Below are positions 1 through 12,598 of a stretch of 64,000 nt of DNA, one piece after another (position 1 is the stretch's first letter; every line of letters starts with the position of its first letter). The notes below the pieces were generated by a model that saw only the letters and a program-made list of their open reading frames with translations, searched no databases and was not told the DNA's origin. The position numbers and the translations under genes are program-made. Source of the DNA: Phellopilus nigrolimitatus (lineage: Eukaryota > Basidiomycota > Agaricomycetes > Hymenochaetales > Hymenochaetaceae); NCBI GenBank assembly GCA_021029095.1, contig JAJOHG010000045.1, positions 186,001-250,000 of the forward strand, in the 5' to 3' direction.

Positions 1-90
1 CCGAAAAGCATCAACACAACCACATCCAAGGCTCACTGCACCGACGCTCCCATTCCAACCTCCAACTCTCGATCTCACTAGTAAACAACA

Positions 91-608
91 ATGTCCCAAG
101 TGCAACTCCGCAGCTACACAGGCGCCTTCGAAGCCAACTCGGTCTACCTCGTCTTCCTCGGCACAGGGGAGGAGCAAGACTGCGGCTTCTACTGGTCCGG
201 GGACGGCAAGACCGGCGAGCTCGCCTGGTACGACTTCAACATAAATGCAAGCGAACAAAGCAAAGGCACTGTATCCAGGTCACCCAGGACCTCGCGACTG
301 AAAAACTAGAGGTCGCCGTCCAGTTCCTCAAGGAAATACCGAACACGGCCTGGCGTAAAGCGCTGCAGTTGTTCTTCGGTAACCTCATGGTGTGCGGGAG
401 CCGCAGGCAGTGGCTCGAGCTCGTCATGCGGCGGGTCTTCAACTCCATATATGGGCGCGTCGCCCCGAAAAACCGCCCCGCCTACACGAAGGAAGATCAG
501 AACGCTGCCGTTGTCGACGCATTGGAACACTTTGGGTCGAACTCGGCCAACAAGCACAACATCGTAAACATCTCGACGATGACAAGAAAGGCGGCGGGGA
601 AACGCTGA
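91..608 (+). CDS. Uncertain small fungal gene or broken gene
   Basis: An ATG at 91 (context AACAATG) opens a frame that reads SQVQLRSYTGAFEANSV and continues to WYDFNI near 240, then stops at 309. A second frame, open from about 243 to the stop at 608, reads like real coding sequence (VQVTQDLATEKLEVAVQFL, then a basic, Trp/Phe-containing stretch), so the two frames appear to belong to one protein. No ordinary GT-AG intron of the right length joins them; a 41-nt GC-AG intron or a frameshift between about 240 and 290 would. I do not recognise the family, and I see no signal peptide or membrane segment. It sits just outside the leftmost composite repeat, which starts close to its stop codon. It may be a single-copy gene or a decaying one. 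Confidence 0.4.
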
Positions 609-1080
609 GGAGTGCTTACTGCGTGCGAAGCTCGGCGAGGCTGGCGGACACGTACAGGTGAAGTGGTAGAATGGTAGATTGCCTCTGTACTTCCATTAGC
701 AGGATTAGACTCCGGTTTGCTCGCGCAGCTGCAATAAGCTTACCTGTAACCGGTGATAATATTGTCTTGAACTATCTGGGAGTCTAGCCGTCGATTGGGA
801 TGGGAATTCTTAAAGCGTGCACGGGTATTGATGTCCAAAGGGAAAACGTCTATGAGCCTGTTGGATTTTCCGGACGAGGTAGTACGTGAAACGGCTGGTA
901 TATTTCAGTTGCACGTCGAGGCAGTCGAGGCAGCTATACAACTGCGAGGGTGACCTTGAGTCGGATTTAGAGAATGTGAGCACACTAGCATCCCATGGCT
1001 ATCAGAATAACGCACATCAGGAAAACTACAATGCGGAAAACCGAGAGTCGATCGTGCTTCTACTTAGCGGAACTATGTCT
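609..1080 (+). repeat. Composite repeat module T, copy 1
   Basis: This stretch matches 19,690-20,340 (+), part of 5,941-6,310 (+) and 62,160-62,830 (-). Shared landmarks are a CTCGGCGAGGCTG-like block, GGACACGTAC, a track like GTGCACnGGGCATTGATG and the phrase GACGAGGTAGTACGTG. No credible open frame is present. It leads into module P. Confidence 0.7.
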
Positions 1081-2540
1081 CGCCACTAGTACTTCGCGGT
1101 ATGGGCGAACTACTATCAGCGGCGCTTCCCAGAGCGCTTCCCGTCGGCGCTTTCCCGAACCTCCGGCGCGCTGGAGCCTCCCGCACCTCCGTGAACCGCA
1201 GCAACCACGTTGATCACAGCGGAAGCAACCTTTCTCAGCAGCTGCCTCTCCAGCTCAGGGGATACGTGGACGAGCATCCGCTATTCGCGGACACGACCCG
1301 GCCTGCCGTCGCGCGTTTGCAGGAGTTCAAAAAAAGGGTCTTGGGGAGGGACGCCACGATGCGATGCACAACCCACCGCCCGTTGTATCAAAAAGCGCCC
1401 GTCCTCTTCTCCTCCTTTTCGAAGTCGCCACCCGGAACCAGACCGAGGAGAAACAAAGGAGCAGTCGGAGGCATGCTATGGCGTGCCGCCATACGCGCTG
1501 GAGAGAAAGTCCCCGCCGGGGGGATGCCGGTGTCCAAGACGGCGCCGGCGACTTGAAGTTGGCAGCCGGCTACTAAAACAGTCGAGCTCGTCGTCGTCTG
1601 GCCTGAACGCCCCGGTGCACTCTGCGACCAGCAAGCGCCCCCCATATTGGCATTTACTGCCTGTTTTCATACTTCTCCAGCGATACGAGATGTTCTGTAG
1701 CCTCTAGCAACCACAAGCGAAACATTGCGCTCTCGAAAGCGCTCCGCGCGCAAGGTGCGGGGCGGGGACAAGCGGCCCCGCTGGGCGCACGCAGAGACGG
1801 CACATAGGGGCGGTAGGGCGTGTACAGCCTGCGCCTGCCGTGTGTTTGTGTAAAAAATTGGGTTTCGGCCGCAGCGCGGTACGATCACGAACCCGACTGC
1901 GTGCATGGCAGGCCGTGCTGGCGTCAGCGAAGACCGCGAGGGACGCGCTTCAGCATGGGTGCGGGCCGGCGGCGCTAGCTATAGCATCCTTGGGCAGGGA
2001 GGGCATCTCCAACGTGATGTTCATGGGTTTTCAACGCGACTAGGGCGTTTATTTCCGGGGATGAGGACAATGCGCGTCATGGGAGGGACTGCGTGGTCGT
2101 CACGCTTCCCCGCACGAGACGGCGTCCTGGCCTCATTGGTTTGAGTTGGCAATGCCCAGCGTCCGGGACGGGCACAGTTCGTCTATATGGTGTGCGCTTC
2201 TGCTTCTGCTTCTGCTTCTGCCTCTAACTCTGTCTCTAGCTCATCGTTCCTCTGGAACGCCATGGCGATCGACGTCTCGGGCATCGGGCTCTGTCTGCGT
2301 GCACCTTTCTCCTGCAACAGCATCCGTCTGCACCTGTCCGCAGTGGCCAGCGTCGTCGCAAGAGACGCTCAAGAGGGAGAATCACCGTCGACAGGAAATG
2401 CCCGATCGCGCAGGATGTTTTAATTTCTATTTTATTCTGAATGCTCGACCCCATTGTGCTCGCGAGGCGCCGCTAAGGGAGGAAAACAGGCGGCCCTGTC
2501 GTTCATACGCGGAGTCCTGACAAGCGTGTAGCAGTATAGG
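1081..2540 (+). repeat. Composite repeat module P, copy 1
   Basis: GC-rich, no credible gene. It shares ordered blocks with 6.3-7.7, 8.6-9.6, 13.6-15.1 and 20.3-21.6 kb (+) and with 29.3-30.7, 34.9-35.5, 46.8-47.7, 54.5-56.6 and 60.9-62.2 kb (-). Landmarks are GGTATGGGCGAACTACT, ACTTGAAGTTGGCAGCCGGC, CGGCCCCGCTGGGCGCACG, a TTTTCnACGCGACTnGGGCGTTTAT block and, at about 2,252, TCTGGAACGCCATGGCG. The last also lies at 21,318, upstream of the NmrA-like gene, so P probably derives from that gene's 5' region. A (CTTCTG)n-like track is at about 2,192-2,220. Confidence 0.7.
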
Positions 2541-3480
2541 CGGACTACTTTTATTTCAGGCCGTCGACGCCAACCTCAGCCTCGACAGGTAACTCGTCGG
2601 CCTCTCATTGTTTCTTCTCAACTTAAACAGGGATGTTCTCTCAAGCATCTGTACGTGTGTCGTCATTGAATTGGAATATACAAATTTGATTATCTCGGTC
2701 CCATGCCATACTTTGAACTCTTCGCCATGAAAGCCCGTCAAGCCGTAAGTTCACTTCACGCATCGGTGCTCGCAGACTTACCCAATCAACGCGACCAGAC
2801 ATTAAGTTCCCAATTATTAACGCGCGGATTGAGATACCGATCTGAAAAAAAAACTCGACATTATCCCTTCTCTTGAATTGCTTCTGCCGCCTGAAGCGCA
2901 CTGAAAGGCTCCGTTTCGGATCGTCCACGCTCGGCGATTTCGTGACGTGAAGGTGTGTCATCGTCGACCAGCTCTGGCGAGCTTCCAGGCAGGCGGAACG
3001 GAAGCGGGTCTTACACCGCACAATGCTATACCAATCGTGCTTCAGTCACACCTCATCATTGATACCCGCTCGACGATACCTTCTCCTGCTCTCTTACCTA
3101 AAACTGATCTCTTTCCATTTCGCACACCGTCCGTATACTATCTCGTTATCGTCGAACTGGCCACGGATATCTAGCAGGACGACACTTTTTGACACTTGAA
3201 ACATTCGTAGATACGCTAGCGTATCAAGTAGAAGGTCGTCTAAGTCCCGGCCTTCCTGTTTCCTCGAGTCACGGCTAAACAAAACGCGCCTGTCTGGAAT
3301 ACAAAATTGGACGGACACAATCCTCGCGTTTCTTCGGTTGTATCAAAGTCAATCACACTTCAGGGTCTAAGTATACGTATGAACCAGCACAATGAGGATT
3401 CATGCGCGATTTTTTGATGCTGCGATGTGTCAATTTTTTATATTCGATAATTCTCTCATCCTAAATCTGTCTGAAACCAC
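2541..3480 (+). repeat. Composite repeat module Q, copy 1
   Basis: About 0.9 kb shared with 7.7-8.6, 9.6-10.5 and 15.6-16.2 kb (+) and 34.1-34.9, 53.6-54.5 and 59.5-60.4 kb (-). Landmarks are CGACGCCAACCTCAGCCTC, GCGCACTGAAAGGCTCCG, TCCACGCTCGGCGATTTCGT and GGATATCTAGCAGGACGAC. Only short frames occur. It always precedes the DUF6533 promoter when followed by module R. Confidence 0.7.
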
Positions 3481-3813
3481 CTTACGTTTGTTTCGAGTCA
3501 AGCAACATTCTTGTACGCCACAATACCCGATCTGATCATCTGGTTTCCGGTGGTAGGCGTACATCCTCTCCCACTAAAAAGGCCTATTGACTGCTCTTTA
3601 TAACACATAACACAAGGTAATCGATGAAGCTATGCGCAACAGTCTGATTTACAGTTCTCATTCGCTAATGCGTGGACATCGGGCATTCCTGAGCAGGTTT
3701 TCAGATCCGCCGACGTTCAACGTCGCAGTATTTGATCGGCTGGTATAATAATCTTCGAGCAACAAATGAGCCACTCACTCGTATCGGCCTGCCTTATCTC
3801 ACCGGCTCGCCGT

Positions 3814-3820
3814 TATAAAA
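3814..3820 (+). promoter_or_regulatory. TATA box of DUF6533 copy A
   Basis: TATAAAA inside the block CGTTATAAAATGCCTACGAG, 94 nt upstream of the ATG at 3,908. The block and its spacing recur in copies B, C, E and F. Confidence 0.7.
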
Positions 3821-3907
3821 TGCCTACGAGGATGATCGGCTAGCCCAACTCACGCCCCCGATCTTTCTAAGCTTTGTTGAAGACTTGACGACTGCAGACG
3901 CCTCACC

Positions 3908-5533
3908 ATGCATTCAACACGCTCTGACATCGCGACTGTCGATCCTAGTCTAGTGCCAATTCTGTTCACAGAGACAGCGATTTCTATGTACGGCCTAGTG
4001 GCAATTCTAGCTCTCTTGGTCCATGACACCAGTAAGTTTTGCGTCTTGATGGTTGTGCCAGGTACCTGCAATGACATTGATCGTTCAGTTATCACAATGG
4101 ACAAGGAGGTAAGCAATGCTTGACATTCTTATCCCGATGTCCAGACTTATCATAGTATCTATTAGATAAAATACTTCTGGGTATGTCGCTTTCACAACAT
4201 TAACGTGAGGAATAGTTTATTTACTTATGAAGTATGAAGAGCTCTCCTTGCAAATTTGTCAGCTTGATTTACTTCGCAGTAAGTAAGATATTATAGCTTA
4301 TTCAAGATATTAAGCTGATTAGCTTCCTGATAAATTGTTGCAGAATCGCTACCTTGGAATTCTCGGAGCCATTTCTAGTATTGTAGGTAAGTTGTACTCA
4401 AACCTTTTATAGGAGTGCATTATTAACACAATTATCTGCTGACATTATCTTTTTACTTAGTCAATACCTTTCAGGCAAATGAAACACTGCAAGTCATTCA
4501 TGACGATTGCATCATGCCTTTCTGAAACTAATTCTAAAACTTGAACCTGTTTATAGATGTAGGCAGCCAGGTACTATATTGGATCTCTGCTAATGACATT
4601 GAAAAGGCCTTGGCCTTACTTGGCTTGAAATCCTATCTAGTGAGCTGTTGATTATTCCATAAAACAACATTTTACTCATTCAGGGGAAGATTGGATGATT
4701 ATCATTACAATTGATTGTAGTAACATTTTGTTGCCTACAATTCATCTTCCACTAATTGATAATGCAGATATTCTTCTGATGCGGGTCCTGGCTCTCTACC
4801 ACCAGGGTGGGGCACTTCTGGTACTGCCAAAATACTGCTAATGTTTACAATCCAACAGACAAGAGGCTTGCTGCATGTCTGAAAACTCTATTTGGTCTGG
4901 AGGCAGTTTTGGAGCTGGGTGCTCAGATATGCACCATCATATATGCAGAAAGTAAGCAGAATTACTTATTATAGAGTGCACAGCGCATTAAACAGTTGCT
5001 CCAGTTTATGTAGGGAAACTTGCAGAAGATGTATCAATATGTCTATTTAATGGAAGCCCAAAAGTCTGGGCTGCATTAGTTTGGTCAGTATTGACATCCT
5101 TGGGTAAATATTTAGTCTGATCTGAAACAGGGCTGTTCCAATGCTCTATGCAATCATCCTAATGGTTCTAGCTATCCTTAAGGCTGCACAACACTGGAGG
5201 GAGTTGGCTGGTTTCAGTCAGCTTAACCTCCTTACAGTGCTCATCAGAGATCAGGCCATCTACTTTATTTTGTATGCTTCCTTAATGTATATCCAATGGG
5301 GTACATGAGCTGACTGGTCTGATAGGGTCATATTCTGCAGTGTTGTGGGGATAATAGCAGACACGCTGTTAGACCCAAATTTGTTTCTTCTCCTGACTGT
5401 TTTGATTTTCCCAAAACTTCTCTGTGTCCTTGGGAGTCACCTGTTGATTCATTTGAAGGAAGCTGGAGAGAGGAGAGCCAATGGAGGGACCAGCTATAGG
5501 ATGACAACCATGAGCACTATGCAGTTCTCTTGA
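3908..5533 (+). pseudogene. DUF6533-family membrane protein gene, copy A (decaying)
   Basis: A multi-exon gene of the basidiomycete DUF6533 family, whose function is unknown. Splicing GTAAGT-TTCAG after LLVHDT, then GTAAGC-TTAG and GTATGT-GAAG, rebuilds the family's opening signature: YDxIITMDKE, then IKYFW, then SPCKFVSLIYFANRYLGILG. Later exons give ISANDIEKALALLGL, ILLMRVLALYHQ, LFGLEAVLELGAQIC, a helix ending KAAQHWRELAGFSQLN, and the C-terminal block HLLIHLKEAGERRANGGTSY ending at 5,533. Several hydrophobic segments fit a 7-TM-like membrane protein. Decay signs: the donor after ALYHQ has become GTGGGG, and the exon before ISAND is unclear. Introns are near 45-90 nt. The family call rests on the EI(K/R)xxW, NRYL, LLMRVxALY and GGTSYR pattern. 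Confidence 0.7.
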
Positions 5534-5940
5534 ACCCACAAGGAGATTTGCAAAGTTATTGCATATGTTTGGGCCTTCCTTAAATTATGCCTGAGACTGA
5601 TGCATTGTTCAGCATAGTAGGTCCATATGCATCTGTCCGATCTATCTTTTATCTACTCTTACCTCTTCTTTTAACTGTCCCACAACATTGAGTCTTCGCC
5701 GTACGGAGAATTATTTGCACGCACACGAGTTCATTATTCTTGTTCTGTTCAGACTAGTCACAATTTGTGATTGCATGGAAACGTTCGAACAGCTCAGAGT
5801 GAGATAACACGATACAGTGAGAATACGCAATGATCACTCAGTCGCTTTGCACTTCGACGTACATAATACTTTAGTAGCGCGAGACAGGGAGAAAGGAAAG
5901 AGCGAAGGTAACGAGAGGGCGCTGTCGTCCGAGTGCGAGC
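5534..5940 (+). repeat. 3' flank of module R, copy A
   Basis: No gene. The flank is shared with 12.6-12.95 and 18.3-18.65 kb (+) and with 57.05-57.43 and 31.65-31.98 kb (-). Landmarks are ACGTTCGAACAGCTCAGAGT and GCGAGACAGGGA. Confidence 0.65.
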
Positions 5941-6310
5941 GGCCTGTCGAGTTTAGTTTTCCGGACGAGGTAGTACGTGGAATGGCCTTCTAGCCAGTAT
6001 GCATAAGACGCCTTTTTGGATGTTGACGTGGAACGATAACGGAGAGGAGACTCAGAGAATCGGTGTCGGATTAATATTCAGAGGACGCCACGAATAACAC
6101 TTTAACATCCGGAAAATCGTCCGGACAAAAATAAGCACAGAAGGAAAGTCGAGAATTGAACCGCGTGGACGCAGCACGAGATTTTGAGCCGGATTTATAG
6201 GATGTGAGCACACTAGCATGCGGCGGCTTATCCAGAGGAATAACGCACTCGAGGAAAACAAAATGCGGAAAATAGAGTATCGACCGCGCTCCTACATAGC
6301 GGTCCTATGT
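5941..6310 (+). repeat. Module T, copy 2 (5'-shortened)
   Basis: Matches 850-1,080 and 19,980-20,340, including GACGAGGTAGTACGTGGAAT and a GGATGTGAGCACACTAGCAT block. No coding signal. Confidence 0.65.
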
Positions 6311-7680
6311 CTCGCCGCTAGTCCTTCACGGCATGGGCGAACTACTGTCAGCGGAGTCGCCCGACGACTCGACACAACGCAACACGAAGTGCACATCCCG
6401 CCTGCGCTTTCCCCCACCCCCGGGAACCGCAGCAATAACATATATCACATCGAAAGCAGCTGCTTCTCCAGCTAGCGCGGAGAAGCGCACGCTATTCGCG
6501 GGCCGGACACGATCCGACCTGCCCTCTGCGCGTTTGCACAGGTTTAAGAGACGGGTTTGCGGCAGGGACGCCACGATGCCAACGCACAACCCGATGTCCG
6601 CCGTATCAACAAAAAAGTCCGTCCTTTTCTCCTCTTCGAAATCGGCTCCCGGGGCCAGAACGACGAGAATCAAAGGGGCAGTCGGAAGCATGCCGTTGCC
6701 GCCATACGCGTGCAGAGTCTGTAGACGGGGCGCTCGCGGCGCGGGAGAGTGGTTTCGCTCGCGGAAATACATAGACTAGAATGTGGGCGGGTTTGAGGTG
6801 TCCGTGTTCCTTGCTGTGTCGCGCTGAAGATTTTCAGCAAGCAAAACGAATGTACTCTGTTGCCGAAGAATGATGTTGTCTGCTTGACGGCTGCGTACAT
6901 ACTGAGTATATCAACGTGCTGGAGAACGAGAAATATGCGGATAGTCCCAAGCGCCGGAGGATGCCGGTCCAAGACGGCGCCGGCGACTTGAAGTTGGCTA
7001 CAAAACAATGTCGAGCTCGTCGTCTGGCTTGAACGCGCCGATGCACTCTGCGACCAGCACGCGCCCCTGATATTTGCATCTGCTGCCTGTTGTTATGCTT
7101 CTCTAGCTATACCAGATGACTGGCGGCATCTGATGGCATCTAGCGACAGCAGGCGAAACATTGCACACTCGACAGCGCGCCGCGCGTGTCCTCGTACGCA
7201 TTCCGGACCGAGCCCTGCCCGTCGTCGGCACGGACGTGCCTGATCGCGTACTTTAGGTCTAGGTTGCAGGCTCGGGGCGTGGACAGGCGGCCCCGCTGGG
7301 CGCACGCAGAGACGGCGCACAGGGGCGGTAGGGTGTGTGCAGGCCACGCCGATCGTGTGTTCATGTAAGACTATTTTCTTTGGCCGCGGCGCAATACGGG
7401 CGCGGGCTCGACTGAGTGCAGCGCTAGCTCAGTTCTGGGCCCGGCCAGCGAAAAACGTGAGGTGAACGCACTTCAGTGCGGGTGCAGGCCGGTGGCAGCC
7501 AGCTATAGCGCCTCCTGGGCGGGGAACACGGCTCCGACGCGACATTCGTGGCTTTTTCGACGCGATTGGGGTATTTATTTTCGGGGATGAGGATTACCAG
7601 CGAGAAGAGATCGTGGCAGCGACGAAAGCAGGGCGTGCGCCTTGGTGCGGGCCATTGCTCTCTCTTCCGCGCTGCTTTTC
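6311..7680 (+). repeat. Module P, copy 2
   Basis: Full-length module P with the ordered landmarks GGCATGGGCGAACTACTGTC, GGCGACTTGAAGTTGGC, GCCCCGCTGGGCGCACG and a GACGCGATTGGGGTATTTAT block. Frames in both directions are short and low complexity, so no gene is called. Confidence 0.65.
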
Positions 7681-8600
7681 GTTCAGACCGCCAACGCCAA
7701 CTTAGCCTCAACAGGCTACATATCGGTCTTCTCGTTGTTTCTTCTTAATTTAAACATGACTACTCTCTCAACCACCTCTACCTGTGCCGCGCCTTGAACT
7801 CTCCGACATGAAAGCCTGTCAAGCGCAGATTCACATCTCGCCTTCGCGTTCGTAAACTTAGCCAATCGACGTGACCAGACATTAAGCTCTCAATTAACGA
7901 CACTCGGATTGAGGAACCGGACTGCAAGAAAGCTCGACATTCTCATATTTTCTTTGATTTTCATTTGCCGTCTGAAGCGCACTGAAAGGCTCCGTATCCT
8001 TCGGATCATCCACGCTCGGCGATGTCGTGAACGATACTGAAGGCGCGTCATCGTCGAGTAGTTCTGGCGAGCTTCCGGACATGCAGAACTGACGCGGGTC
8101 TTATGCCGAAGGGTACCTCTCTGTTCATTAATGATGCACCGATCATATGCTTCGGTGCACCACGTCATTGGATACGCGCTCGACGGTACCTACTCCTGCT
8201 CTCTTACCTAGCACCAATCTCTTCTCACTCCATGTGCCGTTCATATGCTTTCGTGTTCTCTCGTCGACATCGCCATGGATATTTGGCAAGACGACATTTT
8301 TGAAACCTCAAAGATCCGCAGGTACGCTAGCGGCCTCAGCCAGGTCTTGTAATTTCGGTCTTCTTGTGTCTTCGAGTCACGGCTAAAGAAACGCGCCTGT
8401 CCAAAAAGCAAAAATGAGCTACGATGCGAACAGCGCGTTTCTTCGGTGTATCAGTGCCAATCCCGCTTTAAGGTCTGTTTATGCGTACGAACCAGTACAA
8501 TGAGGACCTTGGCGTGGTTGTTTGATGGTACGATGTGCTATTTTGTTTTACATATTCTGTAATCTCTCAACCTGGACCTGTTTAGAACCTCCTTACATTT
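7681..8600 (+). repeat. Module Q, copy 2
   Basis: Starts with CCAACGCCAACTTAGCCTCA and contains GCACTGAAAGGCTCCGTATC and CACGCTCGGCGATGTCGTG. It is followed by a second P piece rather than by module R, so this unit lost its DUF6533 gene or the array was rearranged here. Confidence 0.65.
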
Positions 8601-9630
8601 GTTTTGAATCATGCAACTGGGGGAGTATGTATATACGTGTGCTTCGAAACTCCTGCGCTCGATTTGATCCTCTGGACTGCGCTAGTCCTCCGCGGAATGG
8701 GCGAACTGTCGTCACACAGCGCCTCAGAGGCCCTGCTCCCATTCAGCTGACCCATCTCTTTTGTGCTCTCCCGAACCTTCGGTGTGCGGAAGCTTACCGC
8801 ACTTTTGGCGACTGCAGCAATGGCATAGATCAGATCGAGAGCAAACTCCCAGCAGCTGCCCTCCGAGTTCGGGTAATATGAGGAGGAACGCACACTATTC
8901 GTGGACACGTCCCAGCATCTCCGTCGCGAGTTCTGGTTCTCGTGGGAGGGACGCTGCAACGCCGACGCGTTGCTCGTCGCCCGTCGTATTGGGAAGAAAC
9001 ACCGCCCTCCTCTCCTCCTTCTCCTACTGATCCGTTCTTCGGCCCGCTCCTCTGTTTCGCGCGCAGTGCAGTGCCCCCTTCTGCCAGAACATCCGGGCCT
9101 TGCGTATCGTTACGCGTGTGCGCCCTCCTCTCTCTGCATGGTCGTGCCCGCCTCGGTGTCAAAATGCAACGAAGGAAAATGGAATCACAGACGCGCTATT
9201 ACAGCCATATACGCGCAGCGGGAGATATGGTTTCGCGGCGCAAAACATGGACTGTATATAATGCAGGTAGGTTTGACGTGTCCGTGTTCTTTGCTGCGTC
9301 TCCTCGCGCGGAAGGTTTTTAGCACGTGCGAGTCTTGTATGGACAAGACGCGATCGCATTCTACTCTCGAAGAATGGTTTATGCACGCTGGAGAACGAGA
9401 CAACGAGCACGTGACCAGAGTGCGGTGACGGTGACTTGAAGTTAGAAACCGACCTCGTCGTCTGCGAGACGATGCAGTCTACCCACAAAGGCCTAGCGCC
9501 TCTCATATCTGTATTGCTCGTCGCGCTCGTCGTTCTTGACTATGTCTTACCAGCGCCTCGAAACGGCCTCCTTTTGTCCATGAGGCAGATTCAGAGCCCC
9601 CGGGAGCGCCCGCGAGGCGCCGCTGAGAGA
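8601..9630 (+). repeat. Module P, partial copy 3
   Basis: Begins within CTGCGCTAGTCCTCCGCGG, equivalent to the P start at 1,081. It keeps the front half and a short GACTTGAAGTTAGAAACCGA block near 9,430 but lacks the middle and the conserved TTTATT block. No gene. Confidence 0.6.
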
Positions 9631-10500
9631 GAACAAGCCGTCGACGCCTACCTTAGCCTCAACAGGCGACTCGTCTGTCCCTCGCTGATTATTCTCAACT
9701 CAAATGGGACGGCTCTCCGAACCCCTTGTTCTCGCGTCGTCGCTGAATTGCCATGTACAATTTTGATTACCTCCGTTTCATGCCGCGCAAGCCGCAGATT
9801 TACTTCACGCACCAGTGCTCGCAGACTTACCCAATCGACACGACCAGACACTGAACTCTCAATTCTCAACGCTCGGATTGCGAAACCGTATAGAAAGTGA
9901 GATCGACATTCTCATCTTTCTCTTGAGTTGCATTTGCCGCGTGAAGCGCTCTGAAAGCTCCGTGTCCTTTGGATCATCCACGCTCGGCGATTTCGTGAAC
10001 GATACGGAACGTGCGTCACCGTCGAGCAGCGCGAGCTTCCGGACAGGCGGAATTGACGCGGGTCTTACGCCAAACAATGATATTCCGATCATGCTTCAGT
10101 CACACCTCATCATTGGATACGCGCTCGACAGATCTCCTACCTACAGTAGCACCAATCTCTTCTCTCTCTGCCGTCCACATGATATCGCATTATCGTAGAC
10201 CTCGCCATGGATATCTGGCAGGACGACACTTTGAAGCTTCAAACATCCGTAGGTACGCTAGCGGCATCAACGGGGAGGCCTTGTAAGTCCGGACTTCCTG
10301 TTTCCTCGAGTCATGGCTAATGAAATGCGCCTGTCTGGAAAACAAGATTGGACTGCGATGCACAGACGCGAAGACCGCGGTTCTTCGGTTGTATCAGCAT
10401 AAATTATGCTTCATCACTACAGGTGGTCTAAGTATACATATAAGCTAGTACAAATGTACCATTTTCCTTCACGTCCGATAATCTCTCCTCTTGAATTTTT
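9631..10500 (+). repeat. Module Q, copy 3
   Basis: Runs from GTCGACGCCTACCTTAGCC to about 10,500, with GCGCTCTGAAAGCTCCGTGT and CCACGCTCGGCGATTTCGTG. It leads directly into the promoter of DUF6533 copy B. Confidence 0.65.
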
Positions 10501-10855
10501 CTGAAACCACCTTACATTTGTTTTGAATCACGCAACTGGGGGAGCATACTCTTGTACGCCACAATGCCCGATTTGATCGTCTGGATCCTGGCGGTAAGTG
10601 TACACCTTCTCCTATTGAAAAAGTATATTAACTACTCTTTATAACACAAGCTTAATTATAAAGCTATGCGAAACAGTCTGATTTACAGTTCTCATTCCTA
10701 GTGCGTGGACATTGGGCATTCCTGAGCAGGTTTTCAGGATCGACGACGTTCAACGTCGTTGAATTTGATCGACTGGTATAATGTTTCACTGAATCTTCGA
10801 GCAGGAAATGTGCCATTGGCTCATACCGGCCTGCCTTATCTTACTGACTCGCCGT

Positions 10856-10862
10856 TATAAAA
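10856..10862 (+). promoter_or_regulatory. TATA box of DUF6533 copy B
   Basis: TATAAAA in GCCGTTATAAAATGCCTACG, 99 nt upstream of the former start codon, in the same block as the other copies. Confidence 0.7.
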
Positions 10863-10954
10863 TGCCTACGAGGACGCTCAGCTAACCCAACTCACGCTCC
10901 CGAACCGACCTTTCTAAGCTTCGTTGAAGACTTGACGACTGCAGACGCCTCACC

Positions 10955-12598
10955 GTGCATTCAACACGCTCTGACATCGAGTCTTTTGATCCAAGACTAG
11001 TGCCACTTCTCGTCTCAGAGATAGATATCAGTATGTACGGCCAAGTGGCAACTTTAACTCTCTTGGTCTACGACACCAGTGAGTTTTGCGTCTTGATTGG
11101 TGTGCCAGATACCTGTGATGACATTGATCGGGCAGTTATCACAATGGACAAGGAGGTAAGCAAAGCTTCGCACTGTTATTTCTATGTTTAGACTAATCAT
11201 AATATCTATAAGATAAATTACTTTTGGGTATGTCGCTTTCACAACATTAATGTGAGGAATAGTATATTTACTGATGTGGCATGAAGGGCTCTCCTACCAA
11301 ATTTGTCAGCTTGATTTACTTTGCGGTAAGTAAGAGTTTATAGCTTACCAAAGAAATAAGCTGATTAGTCTGTCTGATAACTTGTTATAGAATCGCTATC
11401 TTGGTATTCTCTGAGCTGTTTCTGGTATAGTAGGTAAGCAAGCCATACTCAAATATTTTATAGGAGTACGTTAAAATCAAGAATGTCCATTGATACTGTT
11501 TTTTTATAATCAGTTGTTGCTCTTCAAGCAAATGAAACACTGTAAGTATTTTTTATCACATCATTTTAAGCTAACTCTAAAATGTGGACTCCTTTATAGG
11601 TGTAAGTGTCCAGATAGTACTATATTGTTTCTTGACTGATTATAGTGAACAGGCCTCAGCTCTACTTGGATTATGGGTCTGTCATGTGGGTTATCAATTA
11701 TTCCATAAACAACATTTTACTCATTCTGGGGAAGATTGGATGACTGTCCTTTTGATTGATTGTAGTGCCATCTCCTTACTACATACAATATGCAAAATAC
11801 TCATCTGCCACTAATTTTTTATATAGATATCCTTCTGTTGAGGGTCCTGGCACTCTACCACCAAGGTAAGGCACTCCTGGTACCATAAAAACATACACTG
11901 CTAATCATTGAGATCCAACAGACAAGAAACTTGCTGCATGCCTGAGGACTCTATTTGGCCTGGAGGCAGTTTTGGGGCTGGGTGTTCTGATATACACCAT
12001 CATATATGCAGAAGGTAAGCAGAACTATTTATTCTAGAGTGTACAGCTCTTTAAATAATTGCTCCAGTTTCTGTAGGGAGACTTGCAGAAGGTGTATCAG
12101 TATGTTTACTGACTAAAAGCCCAAACATTTGGGGTGCATTAATTTGGTTAGTATTGAAATACTTGGCAAAGATTTGGATTGATTTGAAACAGGACTGTTC
12201 CATTGCTGTATGCAATTGTCCTAATGATTTTATCTCTCTGCAAGGCTGCACAATACTGGAGGGAGCTGGCTGGTTTCAGTCAGTTCAACCTTCTTACTGT
12301 GCTCATCCAAGACCAGGTCATCTACTTTATCTTGTATGCATCCTTGATGTAAAACCAGTGGTATATGAGCTGACTGTCTGACAGTGTCATACTCTGCAAT
12401 GTTATGGTGATAGTATCACTTCAGTTTAACACTGAAAACTCTTCTCTGGCTAGTCTCCTGTCTGTTTCGGGTTACCCCAGACTTCTCTCTGTCATTGGGA
12501 ATCACCTTTTGGTACATCTGAAGGAGGCTGGAGAGAGGGGAGCCAATGGAGGGACCAGTTACAGGATGAGGACCATGAGCAATATGCAATTCTCTTGA
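10955..12598 (+). pseudogene. DUF6533-family gene, copy B (start codon lost)
   Basis: Same exon plan as copy A. The initiator is mutated: the other copies have ATG in CACCATG or CATCATG, here it is CACCGTG. Removing the GTGAGT-GGCAG intron joins LLVYDT to ITMDKE, and the next acceptor (ATAAG) gives INYFW. Later pieces are SLIYFA, NRYLGIL followed by an in-frame TGA, VVALQANETL, EDWMTVLLIDC, a GTTGAGGGTCC version of the LLMRVL block (a further lesion), RTLFGLEAVLGLGVLIYTII, and the end block HLLVHLKEAGERGANGGTSY. The lost ATG and the stop after GIL make a functional product unlikely. Confidence 0.72.
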
